The translations under genes were made by a program, and so were the position numbers. From positions 25,774 to 89,773 of IMG/VR virus record IMGVR_UViG_3300045141_000199: 64,000 nucleotides of DNA, one strand, 5' to 3'. Of the stretch, positions 49,459 through 57,629 are shown in pieces. This stretch comes from a virus. Each line of letters begins with the position of its first letter. The first letter of the stretch is position 1. The notes below the pieces were generated by a model. It searched no databases, was not told the origin of the DNA, and worked only from the letters and a program-made list of their open reading frames with translations.

Positions 49459-49908
49459 TTAGTCGTGTATTTCCTTCAGTTTGTCTGCCACGTCACACCA
49501 TGAAGTGACGTGCGTGTAGCTGGGTGCCGTTCGAGGATACCCCGGCGGCCCTACCAATTTCGCTTCGAAGAAATTGTGCTGCCGCCGGTTGTAGTCGATG
49601 CGGACGCGCCGGTAGTTTTGTGCATAGGCGGCCGCTGGCTTCCCCCCGATGAACATCGGTGAGTTTTCGTCTGTCGTTGCTCCTTTCTCTGCTTCACATG
49701 CGTTTTCTGCGTTGGTAATCATCCCCTGCCAGTCTTCGATCACAGTGTGAAACTGCGCTTCGACGTTTGGCGGTGAGACGATTTTCTTGACGGAGCCGCC
49801 CCAGGCTCCCACAAAGCTGAGGATGCCAATAACGATCCACAGCACTACAAAAACGCCGATGGCCCATAGCCCCCATTTGATGAGTGTTGACTTGGTTGGT
49901 TCATTCAT
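49459..49908 (-). CDS. Membrane-anchored protein, unknown function
   Basis: ATG at 49908 (MNEPTKSTLIKWGLWAIGV) is preferred over an Arg-rich longer form. The 149-residue protein has one membrane segment near its start and an outside domain with DWQGMITNAENACEAEKGAT and RIDYNRRQHNFFEAK. It may act at the cell surface. Confidence 0.7.
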   Translation of the reverse strand: MNEPTKSTLIKWGLWAIGVFVVLWIVIGILSFVGAWGGSVKKIVSPPNVEAQFHTVIEDWQGMITNAENACEAEKGATTDENSPMFIGGKPAAAYAQNYRRVRIDYNRRQHNFFEAKLVGPPGYPRTAPSYTHVTSWCDVADKLKEIHD

Positions 49909-50059
49909 AGCGCGGCCTGACTTCGAAGCGGAAGGGAATCTTGCCGGTCGGGAACACGTCATAGTCCGATCGCAGACTCTTCTTCTCATTTCGTCTCGCG
50001 GCGCGCTTGTGCGCCTGGCGCTTGAAGACGTGTTTGCTCTTCTTGTGGTCGTGTGACAT
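49901..50059 (-). CDS. 52-residue basic protein
   Basis: The protein (MSHDHKKSKHVFKRQAHKRA) is rich in His, Lys and Arg. It lies between the lipoprotein and membrane protein genes. AAGGAATG precedes the ATG. Confidence 0.6.
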   Translation of the reverse strand: MSHDHKKSKHVFKRQAHKRAARRNEKKSLRSDYDVFPTGKIPFRFEVRPRYE

Positions 50060-50062
50060 TCC

Positions 50063-50734
50063 TTAGCCTCCTACAGCTTCTTCTAGGGCCTTCTGAGCGG
50101 CTGCCTTGCTGGCCGGGGCTGTCTTGGTCGCGCCGTTGGGTTCGACCTTCTGGCCGGCTTCAAGAGCCGCTTCTGCCTTCTTCTGGCCCTTCAGCGCGGC
50201 TTGATCGACTGTGAGGCTGATCTGCGTGGACTTGCGTTGGAATGAGTTCAGCGCGGTCGTGCAGAAGGTCGGCATGGCGTTGTTGAATTCGGCGTACTGA
50301 CCGCCGGGCGTGAATCCGTAACGGTACGGCGGCGGCGAGCCGTGGTACATACCATCAACCGATGTGAGTTCGGGGTAGTAGGCGCCGTTGTCATCGCTGG
50401 CGTAAAAGCGTTCAACTTTGTTGGGGAAGAAACTCACACTGCTCGACGTGAGCTTGCCTGCGATCGGCACGGTGAACAGCGGCGAGTTCGGAATCGGGAA
50501 CGCCGACGTACACCATATGATCGTGCTCGGGCTGTCGTAGAGTTCCTGTGCCTTGTTGTAGTTGGAGAACTCCACGCCGTTTTTCGGTATGAACGGCTTG
50601 AAGCCTGCACGGTTGGTTTCGGATTCGGCGTATTGCGATTGATGAGCGCCGGCGTTTTGGGTGCGGTCTTCGCCGCATGCGGCTAGCCCTATCGCGGTCA
50701 AGCCTACGGCCGCGGCCGCTAGTAGTTTCTTCAT
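50063..50734 (-). CDS. Lipoprotein
   Basis: AAAAGGAG lies six bases before the ATG at 50734. The 223-residue protein has a lipoprotein signal (MKKLLAAAAVGLTAIGLAAC, lipidated Cys at 20), an outer domain with PYRYGFTPGGQYAEFNN, and an Ala/Lys-rich end. Phage lipoproteins often block superinfection or DNA injection by related phages; that role is an inference. Confidence 0.8.
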   Translation of the reverse strand: MKKLLAAAAVGLTAIGLAACGEDRTQNAGAHQSQYAESETNRAGFKPFIPKNGVEFSNYNKAQELYDSPSTIIWCTSAFPIPNSPLFTVPIAGKLTSSSVSFFPNKVERFYASDDNGAYYPELTSVDGMYHGSPPPYRYGFTPGGQYAEFNNAMPTFCTTALNSFQRKSTQISLTVDQAALKGQKKAEAALEAGQKVEPNGATKTAPASKAAAQKALEEAVGG

Positions 50735-50913
50735 CGGTTCTCCTTTTCGAGACTGATTATTTTGCGTATGGTTTTGAACGTCCAAACCCAGCAGCCCATG
50801 AAAATCATGTCGGCTATGAAATAGAACAGCTCGCCTGTCTCGATAAAAACCCAGGACTCCAAGATCAAGCCGAGAGTCAACGCTGCCAGCACTAGAATGC
50901 CTAGAGCTTTCAT
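50731..50913 (-). CDS. 60-residue membrane protein
   Basis: Two hydrophobic segments (LGILVLAALTLGLILESWVF, YFIADMIFMGCWVWTF) and a basic end. It overlaps the lipoprotein gene start by four bases and may work with it. Confidence 0.7.
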   Translation of the reverse strand: MKALGILVLAALTLGLILESWVFIETGELFYFIADMIFMGCWVWTFKTIRKIISLEKENR

Positions 50914-51212
50914 TTCAACCCTTTCTTCGCAGCTTCGCGGGCGCGCTTCATCGCGTCTTTGTACTGCTTGTATTTGCGGTCGTCACCAATAGTCAAAGTC
51001 ATCGCGCGTTTCAGCCATTTCACGGCGTCCTCCAGCGCGTTCCTGAGCAGCCGGATATCGCCTTGGTAGTGACACCGGGCCGCTTCCCAGCCAACGTCGT
51101 AGGCCAAGGTCGCCCGGCCGCGCGAGGGGCCTTTGTTGATCTCATCCTTGGCCCACTCTCGATAGGCAAGCTCGCGGGCGTCCTCATCCTCCTGAGTGAC
51201 ATCCTCTAGCAT
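50910..51212 (-). CDS. Small helical protein
   Basis: This 100-residue protein is helical and basic at its end (YKDAMKRAREAAKKGLK). Unknown. Confidence 0.7.
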   Translation of the reverse strand: MLEDVTQEDEDARELAYREWAKDEINKGPSRGRATLAYDVGWEAARCHYQGDIRLLRNALEDAVKWLKRAMTLTIGDDRKYKQYKDAMKRAREAAKKGLK

Positions 51213-51562
51213 TTGCGCTCCTCCAACGTTCCATCGTCGTTTAGGTATGCGGGCGGGTGCGGCTCATTGATCGTTGTGTTTGGCTCTGCGTCGGTTGTCA
51301 TCTGCTTGCGCCGCAAGTACATTGCGTGAATCTCGTTGGGCGGCATTTTCTCGGGCACCCCACCGAGATACCTGCTCGCCTCCCGCACGGCCCCGACGCG
51401 CTCACCAATCACCGTTATGATCGGATAGTTAAGCGGCTCGACCATCGCGAGGTAGAAGCTCACCCCGTACCCTTCCTTTTGTGTGCGCGCCAAAGCCTCC
51501 TCATATTGGTGGTGCGCGTCGGTCAGCGACTCGAACTTGCGCGCGATGTAGTGAAGGCTCAT
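51206..51562 (-). CDS. Protein of unknown function
   Basis: This 118-residue protein (YGVSFYLAMVEPLNYPIITV; MPPNEIHAMYLRRKQMTT) shows no known motif. Confidence 0.65.
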   Translation of the reverse strand: MSLHYIARKFESLTDAHHQYEEALARTQKEGYGVSFYLAMVEPLNYPIITVIGERVGAVREASRYLGGVPEKMPPNEIHAMYLRRKQMTTDAEPNTTINEPHPPAYLNDDGTLEERKC

Positions 51563-51930
51563 CCTGTCGGCAGCTCTACGTATCGCGGTAGGCTGCGGAT
51601 GTCACCTTTACCATTGCCAAGATGCTGCATATACAGCCAGCACAGGAATGGCTCATACATGGGGCAGACCCATATTTTGTGCTCGTTGAGATCGTAGGTG
51701 GCGCTCCCGTTGCCGTCGAGCGAGAACGCGGCGCCCTCGCCAGTCTGTAGGTCCACGACGAGCGTTGTGTTCGGGTTCATCGTGCGCTGGCCGCCGGTCC
51801 TGAATATGTTGCCTTTGAAGCCTGGCAGCATCGACTCGATTTCGCCCTCAGCTTCGTCAAAGCGCGCTAGCAGGAACTTCCCCCAATTGACGTGCTCCGG
51901 CTGCGATGCCTCTATGAATTGTGTAATCAT
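51559..51930 (-). CDS. Protein of unknown function
   Basis: This 123-residue protein (NTTLVVDLQTGEGAAFSLDG; KIWVCPMYEPFLCWLY) is beta-rich in its centre. No family recognised. Confidence 0.65.
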   Translation of the reverse strand: MITQFIEASQPEHVNWGKFLLARFDEAEGEIESMLPGFKGNIFRTGGQRTMNPNTTLVVDLQTGEGAAFSLDGNGSATYDLNEHKIWVCPMYEPFLCWLYMQHLGNGKGDIRSLPRYVELPTG

Positions 51931-52241
51931 GCTTGCCTCCTTGGCTGTAGAAATGGATCGTCTTCGACTGATCCGTCTACAAGAGTTCGATACACGGCGC
52001 CAGTCTCCTTCCAGATCGCGAACTCTTCTCCGTCAAGCCAGACGCGCATCCAGGGACCTTTGTCGCGGAAGGCCACGCCATCGGCCGCATCGCGCATAAA
52101 CACTTCAGATTGGCCATCTATGCCGTCGATCTGCGCGTTCGGGTAGAGCGCCAAGAGCAGGTCGAGGCCCAGCCGTGCCGGCGGCGGCGCTTCGCGTTCT
52201 AGCTCTCTCGGGCTCATGCCGTTGAAATACTCGACTGTCAC
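51927..52241 (-). CDS. Protein of unknown function
   Basis: This 104-residue protein (PPARLGLDLLLALYPNAQID; WLDGEEFAIWKETGAVY) shows a typical small-phage-protein mix of strands and helices. Overlaps neighbours by four bases. Confidence 0.65.
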   Translation of the reverse strand: MTVEYFNGMSPRELEREAPPPARLGLDLLLALYPNAQIDGIDGQSEVFMRDAADGVAFRDKGPWMRVWLDGEEFAIWKETGAVYRTLVDGSVEDDPFLQPRRQA

Positions 52242-52549
52242 TCGTCGCTCGGGGGATCGAATCTGTATGCAAGATCGCCAGACTTGCGGCTCTCCAGATC
52301 GGCTTTGATTTCGTCTATTGTTCCCGGCGGAATCAGGTCAGACCGTTCGAGCCGTTCCACCATTGCCAGCTCAGTCGAGCCGTAGAAGATGAACAGCTCG
52401 GCGTGCCCCAGGCCCAATGACTCACAGTGATCGGCCTGCATTACCATCGGGTCGCCCGAGAGTGTCATTTTTTCGATGTCCTCTTGGCTAAGCCCAATCA
52501 CGGCCGCGTTCTTGTTGCCGTCCTTCGTGGACGCTCCCATTGCGATCAT
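52238..52549 (-). CDS. Protein of unknown function
   Basis: This 103-residue protein (AVIGLSQEDIEKMTLSGDPM; AELFIFYGSTELAMVERL) has GAGG seven bases before its ATG. Unknown. Confidence 0.65.
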   Translation of the reverse strand: MIAMGASTKDGNKNAAVIGLSQEDIEKMTLSGDPMVMQADHCESLGLGHAELFIFYGSTELAMVERLERSDLIPPGTIDEIKADLESRKSGDLAYRFDPPSDE

Positions 52550-52551
52550 GT

Positions 52552-52839
52552 CTAACCTCTTCCTAGCGGCGCGAACAGCATGTCTTTGCCATTCACCTTG
52601 AAGATTGCCTTGAGATGAATCAGTAGGTCAACAGCGGCTTCCATGTCAGACTCGTAGCCGCAGATCGCGATCCCGCATCTTTCGTTCTTCTCGTCAGTGA
52701 GAAAAACTGAGCACTGCAAGCCCTCGTCGGGGTATTTCTCATGGATGAACTCAGCCATTTCGGCGCCGAGCTGAGTCAGCTCGTCATGCGGCTCAGTTGT
52801 GCGTTTCTCATCCACGTCATCGCCCCCTCGGGTGCTCAT
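52552..52839 (-). CDS. Small protein, unknown function
   Basis: This 95-residue protein (ELTQLGAEMAEFIHEKYPDE; ESDMEAAVDLLIHLKAIFKV) has two helices around a small sheet. Unknown. Confidence 0.65.
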   Translation of the reverse strand: MSTRGGDDVDEKRTTEPHDELTQLGAEMAEFIHEKYPDEGLQCSVFLTDEKNERCGIAICGYESDMEAAVDLLIHLKAIFKVNGKDMLFAPLGRG

Positions 52840-53023
52840 GTGCGCTCTCGATGTGGTTGTGGCACTCTTGCTCGGTTCCGAACAAGCGATCCGTCTCTGA
52901 GCCTTTGATGCCTTTCTCGCCGATGCAGTGCCGGCAGAGATAGCCTTTCTTACCCGCCATGTTCGCCGGCATCGGCTTATCCCACTCTATGTAAGGGAAT
53001 GCTTTCTTGTGCTCCTCGCTCAT
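52817..53023 (-). CDS. C2H2-like zinc mini-protein
   Basis: This 68-residue protein has GYLCRHCIGEKG and ECHNHIESAHEH; two Cys, then Cys/His, suggest a zinc finger. Related in layout to 43433. Confidence 0.65.
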   Translation of the reverse strand: MSEEHKKAFPYIEWDKPMPANMAGKKGYLCRHCIGEKGIKGSETDRLFGTEQECHNHIESAHEHPRGR

Positions 53024-53241
53024 TTCTCCTCCTTCTCCGCGTCGGCTAGGACTAGGCCAGCAACTATGCCATGTGAGATATCGACAATACGTTGGACTGA
53101 GATTTGTCCTTTTGCTTTTTGGGAGAGAAGCATGCTGAGATCGATTGCGTCACGGAAGCCTATGCCGTGTTCCTCCAAGATGTCAGCCGGGTTCTCCTTG
53201 ATCCTCTCAAAAATTAGCTCTTTCATTTCCTCGACGGTCAT
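53020..53241 (-). CDS. Member 4 of the GFxAG mini-protein family
   Basis: This 73-residue helical protein ends VDISHGIVAGLVLADAEK; it follows the family layout but the last Gly is replaced. Confidence 0.65.
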   Translation of the reverse strand: MTVEEMKELIFERIKENPADILEEHGIGFRDAIDLSMLLSQKAKGQISVQRIVDISHGIVAGLVLADAEKEEK

Positions 53242-53454
53242 TTACTCGACCGCTTTCCCGATAGCCAGCCCTGCGATGAAGCAAACTCCGGCCGCGTGGC
53301 TTACGCTGCCACCCTTGTTGAGCACTTCACCCATAAGAGTCTTCACAAGCGGCTCAACATAGCCATCCGGGAGCCCTGCCTCCCTCAGTACCTCATAGCC
53401 ACCCGCATCTTTGGCCTTCTCCATGATGTTCTCTATCTGATCTGGTGTCAGCAT
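53242..53454 (-). CDS. Member 5 of the GFxAG mini-protein family
   Basis: This 70-residue protein ends AAGVCFIAGLAIGKAVE and abuts member 4 exactly (stop then ATG), a second tandem pair. Confidence 0.65.
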   Translation of the reverse strand: MLTPDQIENIMEKAKDAGGYEVLREAGLPDGYVEPLVKTLMGEVLNKGGSVSHAAGVCFIAGLAIGKAVE

Positions 53455-53682
53455 TTAGCCCTCGATCTCGTTGCCAGGCAGCCCCGGCAGTTTGTTGATC
53501 TCTAGCAGCGCCAGCTCGTCTTGAAGTTCACTGAGAATGTCTTCGTGAATCCGATGGCCGGTGGCGATGCCGTGTTTGCCGTAGCTCACCGTTACCGTTC
53601 GAAACTCGTTGTGCTGATCGTGGATGAGAAACCGCAATGGCCCGACGCGCCATATGGTTCCTCGCGGAACGTCAGTCGTCAT
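53455..53682 (-). CDS. Small beta-rich protein
   Basis: This 75-residue protein (TIWRVGPLRFLIHDQHNEFR) abuts member 5. Unknown. Confidence 0.65.
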   Translation of the reverse strand: MTTDVPRGTIWRVGPLRFLIHDQHNEFRTVTVSYGKHGIATGHRIHEDILSELQDELALLEINKLPGLPGNEIEG

Positions 53683-53920
53683 CGTATTCGATTGTCTCTA
53701 TGAGTTCACGATTGGTGAAACGGACAAGCCGTATGACTGCGCCGGACTGCTTAGCCGCTTCCTCGGCGATCGGACGCAGGCCCTCGACGTTCTCCATGTC
53801 GGCCGACACCATCGGCATGTTCCCCAGCCCACCAAAGAAGGAAACGATGCCCTCAGTGTTGTCGTCGGGATCGACCGCGACATAGGCATACATCTCATCG
53901 ATTTTCTTCACCTTTTTCAC
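53672..53920 (-). CDS. Small protein, unknown function
   Basis: This 82-residue protein (EMYAYVAVDPDDNTEGIVSF; GAVIRLVRFTNRELIETI) may be a ferredoxin-like fold. Unknown. Confidence 0.65.
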   Translation of the reverse strand: MKKVKKIDEMYAYVAVDPDDNTEGIVSFFGGLGNMPMVSADMENVEGLRPIAEEAAKQSGAVIRLVRFTNRELIETIEYDDD

Positions 53921-54297
53921 TCCATCAACTCCTCTGCGATGCCCTCAGGGTCAGTCATCGTGATTGTGCCCGGTTCGTCATGGCCTTGGCGCCGTTCGCA
54001 CGCGCCCTCTGTGTGCTGGCAGTTACACACCGGCTGCTCGGGATCGACACCATGCTCAACGGCCGAGTTGAACTCCTCGGCCTGCTCGACCGTTACCAGG
54101 ACGATGTACGTGCCTGAGGGGCGCCTGACGCGAATGCGATTGGTGTAGTCACGGCCGCCATTAGCCATGATTGGTTCGTACTCGGTCGGCACGATGTCTT
54201 GCAGGTTCTCCTTTACATATTGCAACGCGCCCATGATGTTGCCAACGAGCAGTGCGTGATTGTCGTTTACTATTCCCGTGTCCATCGTCAGTCGCAT
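53917..54297 (-). CDS. Small protein with CxC cluster
   Basis: This 126-residue protein has a beta-rich centre (RIRVRRPSGTYIVLVTVEQA) and CNCQHTEGACERR, a possible zinc site. Unknown. Confidence 0.65.
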   Translation of the reverse strand: MRLTMDTGIVNDNHALLVGNIMGALQYVKENLQDIVPTEYEPIMANGGRDYTNRIRVRRPSGTYIVLVTVEQAEEFNSAVEHGVDPEQPVCNCQHTEGACERRQGHDEPGTITMTDPEGIAEELME

Positions 54298-54572
54298 TCA
54301 GGCAATACCTCAAAGATGTGCCAGACCAGCACGCCGTCGAGCTGTTGGCACGAATCGATGTAGCTCAGCGGTTGATTAGGCAAGTCCTCGCCAGTCGGCG
54401 CCACAAGGAATGTGCGCTCTTCGCTTTCCTCGATCTCAGGGTTCACGCGCGCCCATATGCACACGTCCTCACCCTGAGCTTGTGCGCATAGCACGTCAGT
54501 CTCGGCCGGCATGTTGTCGATGATCGTCTCTGTGTTCGCTACTAGCTCATACTTGTAAATCCGAGTTGACAT
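54288..54572 (-). CDS. DUF7352-like conserved phage protein
   Basis: This 94-residue protein starts MSTRIYKYELVANTETIIDN and has VLCAQAQGEDVCIWARVNPE and LVWHIFEV, the conserved blocks of a family common in actinophages. Role unknown. Confidence 0.75.
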   Translation of the reverse strand: MSTRIYKYELVANTETIIDNMPAETDVLCAQAQGEDVCIWARVNPEIEESEERTFLVAPTGEDLPNQPLSYIDSCQQLDGVLVWHIFEVLPECD

Positions 54573-54827
54573 CTATGGCCCCTTTACTATTTGGTTGAAA
54601 GCGTCGTCTACTTCCTTTTTGATCTTGCGACCAGTTTTAATGCCAGCTTCAAAGCCGATCATGTGCCCCCATCGAAATGCGAGGTACGTCGGCACGATCG
54701 CGAACTCCACGTACACCAGAGCATGAACACTCCAAACGATCGAAATGGTGGCGAGGACGACGATCGTCAGGAGGTAGATCGTGGCGGCCTTGATGACGGC
54801 GCCGCCGTTTTTCCATGCGCGGATCAT
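54573..54827 (-). CDS. Membrane protein, unknown function
   Basis: This 84-residue protein has two or three membrane segments (IYLLTIVVLATISIVWSVHA) and a charged C-terminal helix (GIKTGRKIKKEVDDAF). Overlaps the larger membrane protein gene. Confidence 0.7.
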   Translation of the reverse strand: MIRAWKNGGAVIKAATIYLLTIVVLATISIVWSVHALVYVEFAIVPTYLAFRWGHMIGFEAGIKTGRKIKKEVDDAFNQIVKGP

Positions 54828-55492
54828 GGCTCTTTCACGATCTCAACTTTGGGGCAGGTGTTTGACTTCACGGCGTGGTAGCCGAGCCCCATGACGTGAA
54901 AGAACTCCTTGATGCCCCTAAAGAATCCTCGGCCGGGTTCCCGTTGAGCAAGCCAAGTGCCAAAGCCGATCCGGTCGAGCACGTTCACCATGAGGAATGA
55001 GATCAAGATGATTGCGAGCAAGCCGACTCCGCCCAGCAATATCCAGCGCGTGGTTGTCCACCACAGCACCAGGAAGTAGAAGAACGCGATGACCGCGCCG
55101 ACGCCAAAGGCCACCATGAGCGCCATGCCGGCGATGCCTAGCAGCCGTTTCGTGGCCTCGTTCGGAGTGAAGCGCATGATGAGCCTGCTTGCGACATCGC
55201 CGATCCAATTGAGATAGCGCTGCATTGCTCCAGGGCCGCGCGGCTCAGGCTCGGGCGCATCTTCCGCTTCTGTCTTGGCGAGGGCGCGCTTAGTGCGGCC
55301 GTCCTCCCCGATTTTCGCCAGCCGTTCGCCGGCCTCCAACAGCCCATGGAGAATCAGCCCAGGGATCACAAAGATGTAAGCCCAAAACAGCTTGCAGAAG
55401 TTTACCTCGCTCGGATTGGCCACCCAAAGCCATAGGTAAAAGCGGACGTACCAAGCGTCCTCGCGGAGCTGCCATGTGAACCTAGGCTCCAT
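54824..55492 (-). CDS. Multi-pass membrane protein, unknown function
   Basis: This 222-residue protein has about four membrane segments (FWAYIFVIPGLILHGLLEAG, LGIAGMALMVAFGVGAVIAF, LLGGVGLLAIILISFLMVNV) with a charged loop between the first two. It may work with the small membrane protein beside it. Confidence 0.75.
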   Translation of the reverse strand: MEPRFTWQLREDAWYVRFYLWLWVANPSEVNFCKLFWAYIFVIPGLILHGLLEAGERLAKIGEDGRTKRALAKTEAEDAPEPEPRGPGAMQRYLNWIGDVASRLIMRFTPNEATKRLLGIAGMALMVAFGVGAVIAFFYFLVLWWTTTRWILLGGVGLLAIILISFLMVNVLDRIGFGTWLAQREPGRGFFRGIKEFFHVMGLGYHAVKSNTCPKVEIVKEP

Positions 55493-55676
55493 TCTTCTTC
55501 CTTCCCTCGCTCAGAATCTCTTTGGCTTTTTTCGCGTGCGTGCGAAGTTTGCCCGGCGGCGGCTCGGGGTTCTCATCGACCCATTGCGACGCCACGCCCG
55601 GTCCCTCTTTCAGATACGTGGCGTAGAATTCACTGTAATACCGGATGTTAGTCTTCACGACGTTTCGGCTCCCCAT
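55482..55676 (-). CDS. Small basic protein
   Basis: ATG at 55676 (MGSRNVVKTNIRYYSEFYAT) lies within the end of the upstream gene. The 64-residue protein has a basic end. Unknown. Confidence 0.6.
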   Translation of the reverse strand: MGSRNVVKTNIRYYSEFYATYLKEGPGVASQWVDENPEPPPGKLRTHAKKAKEILSEGRKKNGA

Positions 55677-55953
55677 GATTTGCTTGCCAGAATCCATCTT
55701 GGACGATCGCAACCGCGAGCGTTCCACTGCTTTCCGCACTTTGCGGTGTTTTCCTGCTTTCGTGTCTCAAGACGCAGTATTCGAGCAGCCCGTGCCGATC
55801 TCCTGCTTCGATCAGAGACTTGCATCGATCGCAGGCCATCCATTCGCCCTGAAAGTCGAAGCTGAGCCCGGGCGCTACATCAATCTGGAAGTTGCTGCAA
55901 GGAATCTCCCAGCCGGGGTCATCGTCTCCGCAGAAGTCGCACTCGTAGGTCAT
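55648..55953 (-). CDS. Zinc-ribbon protein, paralogue of 42704-42997
   Basis: This 101-residue protein has CDFCGDDDPGWEIPCSNF and WMACDRCKSLIEAGDRHGLL, matching the paralogue at 42704 across its whole length. It directly follows the Fic gene with a four-base overlap. Confidence 0.75.
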   Translation of the reverse strand: MTYECDFCGDDDPGWEIPCSNFQIDVAPGLSFDFQGEWMACDRCKSLIEAGDRHGLLEYCVLRHESRKTPQSAESSGTLAVAIVQDGFWQANHGEPKRRED

Positions 55954-56396
55954 TCGCGGGCGCCTTGAAGTGACTGGTAGTAGAAGCGGTGCAGGAACGG
56001 CAGCGTAAACGGATCAGCTCCGAGCTTGCGCATGCACCAGACCCACAGCGCCCGTCCTGAGCGGCCGTTGCCATCGATGAACGGATGCAGCGTCTCATAC
56101 TCGACATGCGTGCGAAAGGCGCTATGGCGGTATGCGTTATCGAGAATAGCCTCAAGCGCCGGTCGAATTAGCGGGCCTCCCGGGGGCGGTATGTGCGCGC
56201 CCACGTAAACATCATCGCCGACGCTATCGCGTAGATGTGTGCCCGCAATCATCCCGACGAATACAACCAGGTCGTTAACGGAAATCTCACTCAGACCTAG
56301 GAGTTCTTCGTGCGCTTCTTTCTCTACCTTGCGCGTTGGCCGGACGATTCCCTCGATGCGATTTGATTCAGCTATGAAGTCATCTAGTGTCAGCAT
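55950..56396 (-). CDS. Fic domain protein with N-terminal inhibitory motif
   Basis: This 148-residue protein has the canonical Fic active loop HPFIDGNGRSGR (catalytic His, metal-binding Asp, phosphate-binding Gly/Arg) near residues 104-115. At residues 10-15 SNRIEG matches the [S/T]xxxE[G/N] inhibitory helix, which in this family blocks the nucleotide site until released. Fic enzymes usually AMPylate protein hydroxyls. All visible active-site residues are intact. It could modify a host protein during infection or serve defence; the target is unknown. Confidence 0.88.
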   Translation of the reverse strand: MLTLDDFIAESNRIEGIVRPTRKVEKEAHEELLGLSEISVNDLVVFVGMIAGTHLRDSVGDDVYVGAHIPPPGGPLIRPALEAILDNAYRHSAFRTHVEYETLHPFIDGNGRSGRALWVWCMRKLGADPFTLPFLHRFYYQSLQGARE

Positions 56397-56416
56397 CTAT
56401 CCCCTTAGCCCATGGA

Positions 56417-56460
56417 GAGTGGACCGCCGGCCGATGTCGGGAGCCGGCGGTCTACCACTC
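56417..56460 (-). promoter_or_regulatory. Strong intergenic hairpin before the Fic gene
   Basis: GAGTGGACCGCCGGC (56417-56431) pairs with 56443-56460 apart from a three-base bulge; the loop has 11 bases. It lies between a stop codon and the Fic start, like the T-arm-like hairpins, but has another loop and no U tract. Confidence 0.8.
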
Positions 56461-56472
56461 TTATCGTCCTTG

Positions 56473-56691
56473 CTACCAGGCTTCCTCGCCTGATTCGGGG
56501 AACAGGTCTTCGAGCGTGTCGATGCTCGGGTCCTGTTCCGCGAGTTCGAGTACGCGATTGATGTTCTCGCTCGCGGCGTCGAATGAGGGCGCCGCAACCT
56601 TTGCGTGCCCTTTGCGGCCCTTGATCTTGCGGCTCGCGTTGGTGAGCGTGTCACGCGCACCTTCGAGCTGCTGCTGGGTGGACTGATCCAT
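56473..56691 (-). CDS. Small helical protein
   Basis: AAAGGGGGTGA lies six bases before ATG. The 72-residue protein (DTLTNASRKIKGRKGHAKVA) is helical with a basic part. The 117 bases upstream are non-coding and can form a small hairpin around 56769-56791. Confidence 0.7.
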   Translation of the reverse strand: MDQSTQQQLEGARDTLTNASRKIKGRKGHAKVAAPSFDAASENINRVLELAEQDPSIDTLEDLFPESGEEAW

Positions 56692-56808
56692 GTGTCACCC
56701 CCTTTCCGATGGTTGCCGTGGACAGTACGGGCAGGACCCTAGCAAAGATCGATTCGACGTGCGAGCTGATCCCCGCAAATAGCGGGATTTGCAAGCGATC
56801 GTGCAGTC

Positions 56809-57033
56809 CTAGGCCGCTAGCGACCATCGGTACTCGCCGTCGGTTGCTACGCCCGCGACGCAAACGGTGCCCTTCGCGCGCATCGCCAATAGCGCGTCCT
56901 CGCAGACCAGCGCTCTTAGCTGTTCCTGAAACTCTGAGTGAAATGATTCCGAACTACCAGCTCGCTCGACTGCGCGGTTGAATGCAATTAGCAGTCGAGC
57001 GGTACTTACGCCGTCTATGTCTACCTTGACCAA
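56809..57033 (-). CDS. Small protein, unknown function
   Basis: Best start is TTG at 57033 (AAGG 11 bases upstream); no ATG or GTG fits. The 74-residue protein (DIDGVSTARLLIAFNRAVER) is helical then beta. The 108 bases upstream are non-coding, with GCGGCGAG/CTCGCCGC arms that could pair across 31 bases. Confidence 0.6.
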   Translation of the reverse strand: MVKVDIDGVSTARLLIAFNRAVERAGSSESFHSEFQEQLRALVCEDALLAMRAKGTVCVAGVATDGEYRWSLAA

Positions 57034-57141
57034 GCTTCTTCTACCTTATATCGCGATTATCCTCCTAAGATTCAGCGGCGAGACAAGGCCGAAAGAGTGG
57101 TAACAACCTCGCCTCGCCGCGTTGTTCCTTGCGCGCAAGTT

Positions 57142-57597
57142 CTATGCAGCGGCCGCCTTCTTTCTGACAACCGTCCACTCGTAGCTGCCGTCCACCTTCT
57201 CGGCGGAGCGCTCGACTAGGCCCTCGGCCTCCAAGCGGCGCAGTGCGTTGGAAACGCTCCCGCTGTTGAAATCGAGGCTTTTGGCGATCGATGACTGCCG
57301 GGCGCGACGGTGTTTGCGCAGGTACTTGTGTACCGCCTCTTCGCGCTCGGGGGAGACGCTGAGCGTCATCGGGTCGATCTCGGCCGGCTTGCCGTTGTTA
57401 TGGCCGTTGCTGCTCCCGTTCCCGGCTGGGGCCGGGCTGGCGCCTAGGGCTTCCTCGACCAGTGTGCGGCGATGTGCTAGGTCGGCCGCCCTCTGCTCGT
57501 ACTCCTGACGGATGAAGCCTTGTTCGGCGTCAAACGCCGCGATAGCCACCCTCAGCGGGCTTGTAATCGCGTCGGATACTGCGGTGTTGGTGTCCAT
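57142..57597 (-). CDS. Winged-helix (MarR/GntR-like) regulator
   Basis: This 151-residue protein has an N-terminal coiled coil, a Gly/Asn-rich linker and a C-terminal winged helix (ARQSSIAKSLDFNSGSVSNA, then LRRLEAEGLVERSAEK). It has AAAGGAAGC before its ATG and its own strong promoter, which fits an early regulator. Confidence 0.8.
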   Translation of the reverse strand: MDTNTAVSDAITSPLRVAIAAFDAEQGFIRQEYEQRAADLAHRRTLVEEALGASPAPAGNGSSNGHNNGKPAEIDPMTLSVSPEREEAVHKYLRKHRRARQSSIAKSLDFNSGSVSNALRRLEAEGLVERSAEKVDGSYEWTVVRKKAAAA

Positions 57598-57629
57598 GAT
57601 GCTTCCTTTCGATTTGATTTATGAGCTGC

